Positions 44,427-53,619 are shown, counted from the stretch's first letter. The stretch: 64,000 nt of DNA from JACCZX01 sp963786295 (GCA_963786295.1 CAWAYV010000008.1:54091-118090), one strand, 5' to 3'. The notes: a model not told the origin generated them from the letters alone. Numbers and translations are program-made.

Positions 44427-45413
44427 ATGACGATGCCTCGCGTTTTGCGCATTAGTTTCGCCTGGTTGCTCGCATGCGCCGCTTTGCTCAGCGCGCCGAT
44501 CGTGCAAGCGCAGGCGTACCCGAACAAGCCGATCAAGATCATCGTGCCGTATCCGCCCGGTGGCACGTCGGACATTCTGGCGCGCGCGATCGGACAGAAG
44601 CTCACCGATTCACTCGGTCAGACGATCGTCGTCGAAAACAAGCCGGGCGCAAACGGCAATCTCGGCGCGGACTTCGTCTCCAAGAGCGCGCCCGATGGCT
44701 ACACGCTGCTGCTCGCCGATATCGGCGCGCTCGCGATCAGCCCGAGTCTGTACAAGCTCCCGTTCGATCCGACCACCGATTTCTCTCCGGTGACGATGGT
44801 GGCGTACTCGCCGCACATCCTTGTTGTCCATCCTTCGGTGCCGGTGAACAATGCAAAAGAATTGGTCACGCTCGCCAAGTCGAAGCCCGGCAAGTTGAAT
44901 TTTGCGGCGTCCAGCGTTGGCAGCGCGCCGCATCTGGCCGGCATCGAATTCGCGTCGCGTGCCGGTGTCGACTGGGCCTACATTCCCTACAAGGGCGGCG
45001 CACAGGCGATTACCGATATGGCCGGTGGCCAGGCCGATGTGATGTTCAACGGCATGCTGGCAACGTACCCGCACGTAAAGAGCGGCAAGCTGAAGATTCT
45101 TGCCGTTTCGAGCAGCAAGCGGATGAGCGCGATTCCCGATGTGCCGACCGTCGCTGAAGCAGCGGGCCTTGATGGTTTTCAAACCGGCTCATGGCAAGGT
45201 GTGCTGGCGCCACCGAACACGCCGAAGGAAATCGTCGCGCGCCTGAGCACCGAAATCATCAAGATTCTGAATACACCGGAAATGAAGGAGCGCCTCGCAG
45301 TCCAGGGTGCTGAAGTTTCGACGAACACGCCGGAACAGTTTTCTACGTTTATTCGCGACGAGAAGTCGCGCTGGGCACAGGTCGTCAAGGCCGCCAATCT
45401 AAAACTCGAATAG
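44427..45413 (+). CDS. Tripartite tricarboxylate transporter substrate-binding protein (Bug family)
   Basis: Intact periplasmic receptor of 328 residues. ATG 44427 sits behind AAGGAGA (44414-44420); the frame's upstream ATG at 44388 would precede the signal oddly. The signal peptide (VLRISFAWLLACAALLSAP, cleavage near VQAQ) leads into YPNKPIKIIVPYPPGGTSDI and ENKPGANGNLGADFVSKS. Third Bug gene in the window. It is directly followed by an HpaI-type aldolase gene, so the ligand may be a hydroxylated dicarboxylic acid; that is inference. Confidence 0.93.
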   Translation: MTMPRVLRISFAWLLACAALLSAPIVQAQAYPNKPIKIIVPYPPGGTSDILARAIGQKLTDSLGQTIVVENKPGANGNLGADFVSKSAPDGYTLLLADIGALAISPSLYKLPFDPTTDFSPVTMVAYSPHILVVHPSVPVNNAKELVTLAKSKPGKLNFAASSVGSAPHLAGIEFASRAGVDWAYIPYKGGAQAITDMAGGQADVMFNGMLATYPHVKSGKLKILAVSSSKRMSAIPDVPTVAEAAGLDGFQTGSWQGVLAPPNTPKEIVARLSTEIIKILNTPEMKERLAVQGAEVSTNTPEQFSTFIRDEKSRWAQVVKAANLKLE

Positions 45414-45423
45414 GAGAGACTTT

Positions 45424-46188
45424 GTGACCGTCATCGATACCCGATTGCCTGGACTGCTGAAGGGCAACAAACCGCTGTTCGGCATCTTCGTCGGCCTCGC
45501 GAGCCCTGCGGTCGTCGAGATGTGCGGGCACGCAGGATTTGACTTTGTCATTATCGATAACGAGCACGGCCCTGCGAGCATCGAGACCACCGAGCACCTG
45601 ATCCGCGCTGCGCGTTGCGCAAACATCATTCCGATCGTGCGAACGCTCGAGCCCGAGATATTGCGCATTCTCGATATCGGCGCCTCTGCGATTCAGGTGC
45701 CGCAGGTGAACACCGCCGAACAGGCTCGTCGCATCGTCGCGGCGGCGAAATATCCGCCGGTCGGGAATCGTGGCGCGGCGTTTTCACCGCGCGCGGCAGG
45801 CTATGGCTTCTTTGGCGGCGCGGCGCATGCAAAGGCGTCCAACGAAGGGCTCGGAGTTATCTTGATGATCGAGACGCGTGAAGCGCTCGACAATCTCGAC
45901 GAGATCCTGAAAGTGCCCGGCATCGACGCTTTATTCATCGGGCCGAACGATCTGTCGTTCTCGATGGGGCATAGCGGCGACCAGAAACATGCCGAAGTGC
46001 TTGGTGCGATCGACTCCGCAATCAAGAAAATCGCAAGCAGCAAAGTCGCGGCTGGCTTGATGACGGTCCCGCTCGACGACCAACGCAAGTATGCGAGTCT
46101 CGGTGCGCGTTATCTAACAACAAATGTCGCTAGCGTGTTGGGCGGTGCTCTAAAGAGCACCGTCACCGCGATGCGCTCGCCACAGTGA
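45424..46188 (+). CDS. HpcH/HpaI family class II aldolase
   Basis: Metal-dependent TIM-barrel aldolase of 254 residues, related to 2,4-dihydroxyhept-2-enedioate and 2-keto-3-deoxy acid aldolases that release pyruvate. Motifs are GHAGFDFVIIDNEHGPASIE (catalytic His/Asp-Glu region), VRTLEPEILRILDIGASAIQ, MIETREALDNLDEIL (metal Glu) and ALFIGPNDLSFSMGH (Asp). The start is GTG 45424, eight bases after the Bug stop and behind GGAGAG. Likely co-transcribed with the Bug receptor. Confidence 0.92.
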   Translation: MTVIDTRLPGLLKGNKPLFGIFVGLASPAVVEMCGHAGFDFVIIDNEHGPASIETTEHLIRAARCANIIPIVRTLEPEILRILDIGASAIQVPQVNTAEQARRIVAAAKYPPVGNRGAAFSPRAAGYGFFGGAAHAKASNEGLGVILMIETREALDNLDEILKVPGIDALFIGPNDLSFSMGHSGDQKHAEVLGAIDSAIKKIASSKVAAGLMTVPLDDQRKYASLGARYLTTNVASVLGGALKSTVTAMRSPQ

Positions 46189-46204
46189 GGACCTGATGGC
46201 TATG

Positions 46205-46231
46205 GCTGCGTGCCGTTATGCGGCACGCGGC
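46205..46231. terminator. Hairpin between convergent aldolase and Mut7-C genes
   Basis: Arms GCTGCGTGCCG and CGGCACGCGGC (one T-G pair) around TTATG. There is no strong T tract on either side, so it may act as a weak two-way terminator or mRNA 3' stabiliser. It lies between the aldolase stop (46188) and the Mut7-C stop (46234). Confidence 0.5.
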
Positions 46232-46233
46232 CT

Positions 46234-46986
46234 CTAGAGCGGTTTCGACGACTCCAGTAGCCCGCAGAGCATCGAGCGCATGCGGCGCCAGTGCGATCCC
46301 TCCCAGAAGACGCGCTCGCAAACGTCACAGAAACTGAAGTGCTCGTAGTGCGCGCGCACAGTCGGCGGCAATACTGCTGCCACCCGCGCCTTATCGATCG
46401 AATGCAGAGACGCATTGCAGTGCAGACACAACGTGAATGGCCGGGCGCTGCGCGCCAGGTCAAGGCGAGTAAAGATCTCGCGCAACTGCTCTGCCGATCG
46501 CACAGCATGCACATAGCAGCCGTGCGTGATGCCCCGCCGCTTGAGCAGTTCACGATCGCGCGTCAGCACTATGCGGTTTTCGGCGCTGCTAATGCGCTCG
46601 ACTTCGTCGTCCCGAAAGTGGTTGTCGTACAGGGTGTCAAAGCCGCTCATGCGCAACAGTCGAGCAAGCCCGCCCAAATGCGCATCGGCAATAAAACGCG
46701 TCACGCGCAGCGGCTGCTCTCGCACGCGCAGCAGTGGTGCGATATCGAGCGCTTCGAACTTGGGATACACCGCCACGCGATCACCGTCGCCGAGCAGACG
46801 ATCGAAGCCCACCGATTCTCCATTAACTAACACCAGTTCGACCTCGGTGTGCGGCACACCGAGTGCTTCGATCATGTGCTTGGTCGTCGCCGCGCGGGCG
46901 CAAGCGCATGCGAACTCATGGCCGCGCCGGTCGGGCGCGAGGAAGTCGTTTAGTTCCTCATAGAAGCGGAAGGTCGCAGCAACCAT
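46234..46986 (-). CDS. Mut7-C RNase-domain protein with ubiquitin-like N-terminal domain
   Basis: Protein of about 250 residues. The first 85 (from ATG 46986, MVAATFRFYEELNDFLAP) resemble a Mut7-C ubiquitin/MoaD-like domain, with VELVLVNGESVGFDRLLGDG. The second part, RVTRFIADAHLGGLARLLRM, is the PIN-like Mut7-C fold with the Asp in FIADAHLG. It ends with a zinc ribbon: CLHCN and CDVCERVFWEG. In animals Mut7 is an exonuclease; in bacteria the role is unproven. An upstream ATG at 47010 adds eight residues. It stands alone. Confidence 0.88.
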   Translation of the reverse strand: MVAATFRFYEELNDFLAPDRRGHEFACACARAATTKHMIEALGVPHTEVELVLVNGESVGFDRLLGDGDRVAVYPKFEALDIAPLLRVREQPLRVTRFIADAHLGGLARLLRMSGFDTLYDNHFRDDEVERISSAENRIVLTRDRELLKRRGITHGCYVHAVRSAEQLREIFTRLDLARSARPFTLCLHCNASLHSIDKARVAAVLPPTVRAHYEHFSFCDVCERVFWEGSHWRRMRSMLCGLLESSKPL

Positions 46987-47102
46987 CGCGACAGCATTGC
47001 ATAAGAGCACTCAAGGCGCCCATGCGCTTCAGTAACCCGCCGCCTGGCCGTCCTTGCGTGATTCGCTTGCTCCGGCCCAGGCGCCGTTGGGCAGTCGAAG
47101 AA

Positions 47103-47405
47103 CTACTTCCCGTCGTCTGGAAATCGATAGAACTGATCGTTTAAGTATTTAGTGACGTTCTGTTTCTGTAATGCCGAGAGTTCCCTGCCTGATGCGTGTC
47201 CGCAAGAATCCAACTGTTGCTTCAGTGCACCCAGTGACTGAACTGATCGCGTCTTGCGCATGTAGACGCCGCTATCGTGACATCCGGTGCAATTGGCGTC
47301 GTGCAGGCGCTTGCCATCAGCGCTGTCACCCGGCAGTGCGGCAAACACGCTCGACGCTAGCGAAACTAGCGACGCTGCAAACAAAAGGCTCTTCACTGGT
47401 TGCAT
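47103..47405 (-). CDS. Small monoheme c-type cytochrome
   Basis: Exported protein of 100 residues. ATG 47405 opens a signal peptide (QPVKSLLFAASLVSLASSV, cleavage near VFA|ALPG). One heme site, CTGCH, sits in HDANCTGCHDSGVYMRKTRS; a candidate distal Met is in YMRK. The second half (LDSCGHASGRELSALQKQNV) has a Cys not expected for heme. Electron carrier of unknown partner. It is preceded by about 180 bases without a gene (47406-47589). Confidence 0.88.
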   Translation of the reverse strand: MQPVKSLLFAASLVSLASSVFAALPGDSADGKRLHDANCTGCHDSGVYMRKTRSVQSLGALKQQLDSCGHASGRELSALQKQNVTKYLNDQFYRFPDDGK

Positions 47406-47589
47406 CTGAAGTTCGGACTTACTGGGAAACGCTGCATTCATTAGTCACCTCGCAGGTCAGCCGTTGGCAAAGTGAAAGACAACTGTGAATTTTGCAATCA
47501 GAAGCATACGAGGAGCACAGTGAGAGGGAAAGCAGACGACATCCGCGAGCGTCCGCTTCTCGCATGCTGCTGCTGAAGATGTCGATGGG

Positions 47590-48864
47590 CTAGAGCACCT
47601 CGTTGAACATATAGTAGACATTGTCGATAAGACGGTGACCCCAGCCGCGCTTGCGCCAGGCTTCAAGCTTGATCTCCTGACAGTGCGGAGCGTACTTCTC
47701 GAAAATCTCGTCGAGCCGCTTGGCCGTCGCGGCGTCCTTGAAGCCCAGCGTGATCTCGTCGTTGGTTTCGAACGACCGGTCATCGAAATTGGTGGATCCG
47801 ATCGCGCACCATATGCCGTCGATCGTCATCACCTTCTGGTGCAGCAATGTCGACGGATACTCGAAAAGCCGCACACCACAGCGCAGCAGCTTCTCGAAGT
47901 TCCGATGCCCCGCGTGCTGCACCATCGGATTGTCCGAGCCGCTCGTCGCCGGCATCATCACCCGCACGTCAACGCCGCGGGCGACAGCCTCGCCAAACGC
48001 ATCGATGGCGTCTGGCTCGGGAATGAAGTACGGGTTCTGGATCCAGATTCGCTTTTTCGCGCAGCAGATCACCGCATGGTGCAGGATCTTCACGGCGGGC
48101 GCGGAACCTTCAGGCTTCACGTAGGCAGCGTGGACCGTGATGTCGCCAGCGCGCTCCAACCGTGGGAACACGTCGTCGCCCATGAACAACTCACCGGTTT
48201 CTTCGACCCAATTCTCACTGAACGCCGCCTGCACGCTGTTCACGATGGGACCGCGCAGTCGGACGCTGACATCTGCATAGTGCTCTTTGTCCTCGGCGTT
48301 GCCGAGCCAGGTGTCGACGATGCAGTGACCACCGAGCAGCGCGACGCGGCCGTCGAGCACGACGAGCTTGCGATGGTCGCGCTCGTTCATCACGCCGATG
48401 TTGCGGATGTGCAAGCCGTGAAACTTCACCAGCTGGCATCCGGCTTCCTTCAGTTGGCGTTCGACGGCCTTGCCCATCTTCCTCGATCCGTTCGCGTCGA
48501 GCAGCACGCGAACGGTTACGCCTGCGCGGGCCCGGGTCGAGAGCGCGTCGGCGATACGCTTGCCCAGCACTCCCTCTTTCCACAAGAAGTTTTCGAAGTG
48601 AATGGAGCGCTTCGCTGCTGCAATCTCGTCGACCAGCACGTCGAAGAACGCGCCGTTCTCGAGGACCTCGACGCTGTTGCCTTCCACCGCCGTGCTGTGG
48701 GTAAGACCCGCAAGCGAGGGGATCAGATCGTCGATGGATGCATCTGAATCGACGCGCAGCTCCGGATCGCGGTGATGCCTGATCGACCAGATGACTAAGA
48801 CGAAGAAGACGACGACGCCAACGATGATCAGCACGGCGATCGTCGGAGTTGCAAACTCGGTCAT
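47590..48864 (-). CDS. Cardiolipin synthase-like phospholipase D family protein
   Basis: Membrane enzyme of 424 residues. One N-terminal helix (TIAVLIIVGVVVFFVLVIW, from ATG 48864) precedes two PLD modules. HKD motif 1 is HRKLVVLDGRVALLGG (about 185-200) and HKD motif 2 is LHQKVMTIDGIWCAIGSTNF (about 355-375). Family members condense phosphatidylglycerol into cardiolipin. It is divergent from ybhP and faces the clsB gene of the same family, making a two-synthase neighbourhood. An upstream in-frame start at 48975 lacks a signal anchor. Confidence 0.93.
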   Translation of the reverse strand: MTEFATPTIAVLIIVGVVVFFVLVIWSIRHHRDPELRVDSDASIDDLIPSLAGLTHSTAVEGNSVEVLENGAFFDVLVDEIAAAKRSIHFENFLWKEGVLGKRIADALSTRARAGVTVRVLLDANGSRKMGKAVERQLKEAGCQLVKFHGLHIRNIGVMNERDHRKLVVLDGRVALLGGHCIVDTWLGNAEDKEHYADVSVRLRGPIVNSVQAAFSENWVEETGELFMGDDVFPRLERAGDITVHAAYVKPEGSAPAVKILHHAVICCAKKRIWIQNPYFIPEPDAIDAFGEAVARGVDVRVMMPATSGSDNPMVQHAGHRNFEKLLRCGVRLFEYPSTLLHQKVMTIDGIWCAIGSTNFDDRSFETNDEITLGFKDAATAKRLDEIFEKYAPHCQEIKLEAWRKRGWGHRLIDNVYYMFNEVL

Positions 48865-48976
48865 GCGAGAGTCCCTTTCGAGCCTGATGGAGCGTCGATT
48901 GAATCGCCGGCCTCGCCCGATGATCGCACCAGTTGCTGCGGTGCCTGCCAAGCCCAGAGCTCGTTGGGCATTCAAT

Positions 48977-49870
48977 ATGCTTGCTTTTCTGCCGGGTTTG
49001 CGGCGAACCTTGGTGCCGCGACGGCGTCCGGCGCGCCCGGCGGCGCGCGGCGTTCACAACAGGCAGAGCGATCGCGTGTCATCGACAACTATCGGCAGCG
49101 GGTCACGCGCACGCGTGAGCTCGCATGATGCGGACACGGTTGCCGAGGTACCGGCGATACGGGTGTTGACGCTGAACGCGCATCAGGGCTTCAGCACGCG
49201 AGGCCGCCGCAACGTGCTATTGCAGATCCGTGATGCACTGCGCACGGCTGGGGCGGACCTGGTCTTTCTGCAGGAAATCGGCGGCGCCGATGGAGCCGAA
49301 GCCTCGGCACATCAGTACGAGGTTCTGGCGGATCAGGTTTGGCCGCAGCACGCGTACGGGCGCAACGCAGCGACTACCAGTGGCCATCACGGCAATGCCC
49401 TGCTCTCTAAATACCCGATCGTCGCCTGGCAGAACGTCGACGTATCGGTGGGCGGGTCGGAGCCTCGCGGAATGTTGCACTGTGTGCTCGACGTCCCGCA
49501 AGCGCCGCGTCAGGTGCACGCCGTGTGCGTGCACTTTGGACTGTTCGAATCGCACCGGCAACGGCAGATTGAGCTATTGCTTGATCTGATCTCAAACACG
49601 ATACCGAGCGACGCGCCGCTTGTGATTGCCGGCGACTTCAATGACTGGCGCGCGCGTGCGCACTCGCGCCTGCTACGCAGCTGCCCGCTTGATGAAATCC
49701 ACGCCAGTGCGAACGGATATCCGGCGCGCACATTCCCCGCACGCCTGCCTCTGCTGCGGCTCGACCGGATCTACGTCCGCAATCTGCGTCATCGGCCGTT
49801 GCAGATGCCGCACCGTCCGTGGGCGACGCTGTCGGATCATGCGCCGCTGGCCGGCGAAGTGCACCTATGA
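48977..49870 (+). CDS. ybhP: Endonuclease/exonuclease/phosphatase family protein (YbhP-like)
   Basis: EEP-fold hydrolase; the domain (about 60-297) starts IRVLTLNAHQGFSTRGRRNV and has VFLQEIGG (metal Glu), SGHHGNALLSKYPI, HFGLFESHRQRQ, the GDFNDWRA motif (Asp/Asn) and TLSDHAPLAGEVHL (Asp-His). The start is uncertain: ATG 48977 is the first after the divergent gene, but the first 55 residues are Arg/Ala-rich without clear homology, so a later GTG is possible. Its TGA overlaps the ATG of clsB. The ybhP-clsB-ybhN order matches enterobacteria. Confidence 0.85.
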   Translation: MLAFLPGLRRTLVPRRRPARPAARGVHNRQSDRVSSTTIGSGSRARVSSHDADTVAEVPAIRVLTLNAHQGFSTRGRRNVLLQIRDALRTAGADLVFLQEIGGADGAEASAHQYEVLADQVWPQHAYGRNAATTSGHHGNALLSKYPIVAWQNVDVSVGGSEPRGMLHCVLDVPQAPRQVHAVCVHFGLFESHRQRQIELLLDLISNTIPSDAPLVIAGDFNDWRARAHSRLLRSCPLDEIHASANGYPARTFPARLPLLRLDRIYVRNLRHRPLQMPHRPWATLSDHAPLAGEVHL

Positions 49871-51141
49871 AGCTCAAGCTCGAGTGGACCCGCGGCAACC
49901 GCGTCGAGCTGCTTGTAAACGGCGACACCTACTTTCCGGCGGTTTTCGACGCTATCGACGCGGCCGAGGACGAGATCCTTATCGAGACGTTTATCCTGTT
50001 CGAAGACCGCGTGGGCCGTGACTTGCAGCAACACCTCATCAGTGCAGCAGGCCGTGGCGTAGAAGTCGATCTGACCGTCGACGGCTTCGGCTCGCCCGAT
50101 CTGTCCGATGCTTTCATCTCGGCGTTGACCGACGCCGGCGTAAAGCTACATCTCTACGAGCCGACGCCGTTCATTCGATATGTGAATCCGCTGCGCCGGC
50201 TGCATCGCAAGATCACGGTGGTCGACGGGCTGATCGCTTTCGTCGGCGGCATCAACTTCTCTGAGGATCAGCTGGAAAGCTTCGGCGCGAAGGCCAAGGA
50301 GGACTACGCGGTCTCCATTGAGGGTCCGGTGGTCAAGCGCATCCATCACTTCGTGCGCCAAGCGTTGGAGCCGGTGCAGCGGCAACTGAAAGAAGAACCG
50401 AGACCGCATCGCGTGCCGCGGCGTGACGATGGTGCGGCAGCGAGTTCGGCCACCGCCCCCAAACCGCAGACATTACCCGGCAATGCCGAAGTCGCATTCG
50501 TCACGCGCGACAACCGCTTTCATCGCACTGACATCGAGCACGCCTATCGGATGGCAATCCGCGCCGCGCGCGACACGGTGTTGATCGCCAATGCCTACTT
50601 TTTTCCGGGTTACCGGCTGCTGCGCGACCTGCGGCGCGCCGCATCTCGCGGGGTGACCGTCCAGCTGATTCTCCAGAATGATCCGGATGTGCCGATAGCA
50701 CGGCTCGCCGGGCGGCTGCTGTATGACATCCTGCTGAAGGATGGTGTGACGATCCACGAATACTGTCGTCGCGAGATGCACGGCAAGGTGGCCGTGGTCG
50801 ACGACATCTGGACGACGGTGGGTTCGAGCAATCTCGAGCCGCTCAGCCTGTCGCTGAATCTCGAAGCCAATGTTCTGATTCGCGACGCCGAATTCGCCGC
50901 CACATTAAGCCGGCGTTTGCAGTACTTGATCGAACACGAATGCGAGCCAACGAAGCCGGAGGTCGTGCCGCGGCTGACGATGTGGCGCTATCTGCTCGCG
51001 TCTGTCGCGTACCACGTTTCGCGGAGTTTCCCGCGGTGGCTGAGTGCGCTCCCGCATTTCGGCACGCGTATCCGCTCGTTCGTTCGCGGGCGGCGTATCG
51101 ATACCAAGGACGCGGTCGATGCGTCGACTAGTGGCCACTGA
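49867..51141 (+). CDS. clsB: Cardiolipin synthase B-like phospholipase D protein
   Basis: Cardiolipin synthase of 424 residues without an N-terminal membrane helix. HKD 1 is LHRKITVVDGLIAFVGGINF and HKD 2 is MHGKVAVVDDIWTTVGSSNL. A basic, Pro/Ala-rich linker (about 185-220) separates the modules. The C-terminal tail (about 390-424) is Arg-rich. ClsB uses PG and possibly PE. ATG 49867 overlaps the ybhP stop in ATGA; ybhN follows 12 bases on. Confidence 0.92.
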   Translation: MKLKLEWTRGNRVELLVNGDTYFPAVFDAIDAAEDEILIETFILFEDRVGRDLQQHLISAAGRGVEVDLTVDGFGSPDLSDAFISALTDAGVKLHLYEPTPFIRYVNPLRRLHRKITVVDGLIAFVGGINFSEDQLESFGAKAKEDYAVSIEGPVVKRIHHFVRQALEPVQRQLKEEPRPHRVPRRDDGAAASSATAPKPQTLPGNAEVAFVTRDNRFHRTDIEHAYRMAIRAARDTVLIANAYFFPGYRLLRDLRRAASRGVTVQLILQNDPDVPIARLAGRLLYDILLKDGVTIHEYCRREMHGKVAVVDDIWTTVGSSNLEPLSLSLNLEANVLIRDAEFAATLSRRLQYLIEHECEPTKPEVVPRLTMWRYLLASVAYHVSRSFPRWLSALPHFGTRIRSFVRGRRIDTKDAVDASTSGH

Positions 51142-51152
51142 GACCGCGCCCA

Positions 51153-52175
51153 GTGAGCTCTAACAGCCGTTCCGGTCGCGCCGATTCGACGCCTTCGCGC
51201 TGGCGCCGTCACTGGCCGTGGGTGAAGCGCGTCGCGCTGATCGCCTTTGCGCTCGCGGTGCTCGGGCTAATCGCATGGCGCGCGCGAGAAATCGACTGGC
51301 GCGCTGTACTCGGCGCGCTGCGGGCACTGCCATTAACGACCATCGCGCTCGGTGCTGTCGTTGCAGCGGCCGCGCACGCTGCCTTTATCAGCTACGACCT
51401 ACTGGCGCGCCGTTACACGCGACATCCAGTCGGCATGGGCCGAACCGCAGCGGTCGCGGGAGTTTGTTTCGCGTTTAACCTGAATCTCGGCGCACTGGTC
51501 GGCGGTGTCGCGCTGCGCTATCGGCTGTACAGCCGTTTCGGTTTGTCAGCCTCGACGATCACGCGCGTCGTGGGTTTCAGCCTGCTGACGAACTGGATCG
51601 GTTACTCGGCGCTGGCGGGCGCTGCTTTCGCCAGTGGCCTGGTCGAGCTTCCGGACGATGTGCCCATCTCCGACGCTGCGTTGCGCGGGCTCGGTGTTGT
51701 CCTGCTGCTGGTGGTCAGCACCTATGTGGTCGCGTGTCGCTGGTCGAAGCGGCGACGCTGGAGCGTGCGCGGACACTCGATCGAGCTGCCGCGTGCGCGG
51801 ATGGCGGCTCTGCAAATCGCCGCATCAATCACGCACTGGTCGCTGATCGCGACGGTGCTGTACGTGATGCTGCAGGGTAAAGTGGGTTTCGTCACGGTCA
51901 TTGGTGCGCTGATGGTGAGCAGCGTGGCCGGCGTGATCACCCATATTCCCGCTGGCCTCGGTGTGCTGGAAGCCGTGTTCGTGTCGTTGTTGTCCGGCGC
52001 CTATCCTGTCAACGAACTGCTGGCTGCGCTGCTCGCTTATCGCGCTGTCTTCTACCTTGGGCCGCTGGCCATTGCTGCAGTTGCTTATATCGTGCTGGAA
52101 CTGGCAGCCCGCCGCCAAACACAAGCATCAAGGCGACCGCATAAGCACGACAAGCACGCCACGCAGCAAGGCTGA
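51153..52175 (+). CDS. ybhN: UPF0104/lysylphosphatidylglycerol-synthase-type membrane protein (YbhN-like)
   Basis: Polytopic membrane protein of 340 residues with about eight hydrophobic segments, for example VALIAFALAVLGLIAWRA and TIALGAVVAAAAHAAFISYD. The family motifs FNLNLGALVGGVALRYRLYS and THIPAGLGVLEAVFVSLLSG are present. It is the transmembrane part of MprF without the aminoacyl domain, so probably a flippase-like or helper protein in phospholipid handling. GTG 51153. It closes the ybhP-clsB-ybhN operon. Confidence 0.9.
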   Translation: MSSNSRSGRADSTPSRWRRHWPWVKRVALIAFALAVLGLIAWRAREIDWRAVLGALRALPLTTIALGAVVAAAAHAAFISYDLLARRYTRHPVGMGRTAAVAGVCFAFNLNLGALVGGVALRYRLYSRFGLSASTITRVVGFSLLTNWIGYSALAGAAFASGLVELPDDVPISDAALRGLGVVLLLVVSTYVVACRWSKRRRWSVRGHSIELPRARMAALQIAASITHWSLIATVLYVMLQGKVGFVTVIGALMVSSVAGVITHIPAGLGVLEAVFVSLLSGAYPVNELLAALLAYRAVFYLGPLAIAAVAYIVLELAARRQTQASRRPHKHDKHATQQG

Positions 52176-52244
52176 GAACTTTCTGCTGCTCTCATCCGGG
52201 CAGCGCGCACGTCGGCAATTGCTGCTGTATTCGGCAAACCCAGG

Positions 52245-52265
52245 CATGTCGAATGCTTCGACATG
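52245..52265. promoter_or_regulatory. Perfect 9-3-9 dyad upstream of the lipoprotein dehydrogenase
   Basis: CATGTCGAA-TGC-TTCGACATG lies 28 bases upstream of ATG 52293. The spacing would place it in the 5' leader or at a promoter; no T tract follows, so an operator or leader hairpin is likelier than a terminator. Confidence 0.55.
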
Positions 52266-52292
52266 GCGATTTCAGCGTCTCTGGAATACGCG

Positions 52293-53609
52293 ATGAAACT
52301 CATACGGTTCGCTTCGTTAGTCATCGCCGCCGCGATTCTGTCTTCGTGCGCCGAGCCAGCGAGCACGCCGGTCACCATCGGCGTCGGTCCAGCGCCGCAG
52401 TTGCCTCCACCGGAAAAGCCGCTGATTCCCACCGTTCACATCGCGCCTGCCGTCGGCTGGCCAGCCGATGTCGTGCCGACCGCAGCAGCCGGCACGCGCG
52501 TCGTTGCGTTTGCCAGCGGACTCGATCATCCGCGCTGGGTTTATGTGCTTCCGAATGGCGACGTGTTAGTCGCCGAGTCGAATGCGCCGAAGCGGCCTGA
52601 GCGCTCGGGTCTGTATTTCTGGTTCATGGGCAAGGTACAGGCGCGCGCCGGTGCCGGCGTTCCGAGTGCCAACCGAATTACGCTACTGCGCGACGCCGAT
52701 GGCGACGGCGTCGCAGAAGTTCGCTCGGCATTCTTGACAGAACTGAATTCGCCGTTCGGCATCACGCTGGTCGGCGATCAACTCTATGTGGCCAACACCG
52801 ATGCGGTGATGCGCTTCCCCTACAAGGCGGGCGAGACGCAAATCAAGACGCCGGGCACCAAGGTGGTCGATCTGCCGGCAGGGCCGTTTAACCATCACTG
52901 GACCAAGAACGTAATAGCAAGCCGCGACGGTTCGAAGCTGTACGCGACGGTTGGTTCGAACAGCAACGTAGGTGAAAACGGTTTGTCGAGGGAAGAAGGC
53001 CGTGCCGCGATCTGGGAGATCGACCCCGCCGCGGGTAGTCGCCGGCTGTATGCGTCTGGATTGCGCAACCCGAACGGGATGGCGTGGGAGCCGACCACCG
53101 GCATGCTGTGGACTGTCGTCAACGAGCGCGATGACATCGGCCACAACCTCGTGCCTGATTACCTGACTTCAGTGCGCGATGGTGGCTTTTACGGATGGCC
53201 ATGGAGCTATTTCGGTCAGCACGTCGACGACCGAGTCGAGCCCAAGCGGCCCGACCTCGTGGCGAAGGCGATCGTGCCCGATTACGCGCTCGGATCGCAC
53301 GTGGCGGCGTTAGGCCTGACGTGGAGCGAGGGCAATACGCTGCCCGCACAATTTGCCAACGGCATGTTCATCGGCCAGCACGGCTCATGGAATCGCAAAC
53401 CGCGCAGCGGCTACAGCGTCGTGTTCGTTCCGTTTACCGCGGGCCGTCCATCGGGTCCACCGATCGATGTGCTGACCGGTTTCGTCAACGCCGAGGGCAA
53501 GGCGTACGGGCGGCCTGTCGGCGTAGCGATCGACCGGCGTGGTGCGCTGCTGGTAGCCGACGACGTTGGCAACATCATCTGGCGCGTCACGTCAGCCGGT
53601 GCCAAGTAA
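52293..53609 (+). CDS. PQQ-type sugar dehydrogenase-like lipoprotein (sorbosone dehydrogenase family)
   Basis: Propeller protein of 438 residues anchored by a lipoprotein signal (RFASLVIAAAILSSC, lipobox LSSC). The mature part has LDHPRWVYVLPNGDVLVAES, LRDADGDGVAEVRSAFLTEL, SGLRNPNGMAWEP and FIGQHGSWNRKP, the typical sorbosone/glucose dehydrogenase blades. It is a distant paralog of the gene at 2223 but lipid-anchored and without an adjacent cytochrome gene. Substrate unknown. The dyad at 52245 lies in its leader. Confidence 0.88.
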   Translation: MKLIRFASLVIAAAILSSCAEPASTPVTIGVGPAPQLPPPEKPLIPTVHIAPAVGWPADVVPTAAAGTRVVAFASGLDHPRWVYVLPNGDVLVAESNAPKRPERSGLYFWFMGKVQARAGAGVPSANRITLLRDADGDGVAEVRSAFLTELNSPFGITLVGDQLYVANTDAVMRFPYKAGETQIKTPGTKVVDLPAGPFNHHWTKNVIASRDGSKLYATVGSNSNVGENGLSREEGRAAIWEIDPAAGSRRLYASGLRNPNGMAWEPTTGMLWTVVNERDDIGHNLVPDYLTSVRDGGFYGWPWSYFGQHVDDRVEPKRPDLVAKAIVPDYALGSHVAALGLTWSEGNTLPAQFANGMFIGQHGSWNRKPRSGYSVVFVPFTAGRPSGPPIDVLTGFVNAEGKAYGRPVGVAIDRRGALLVADDVGNIIWRVTSAGAK

Positions 53610-53619
53610 AGCGTCAGGC

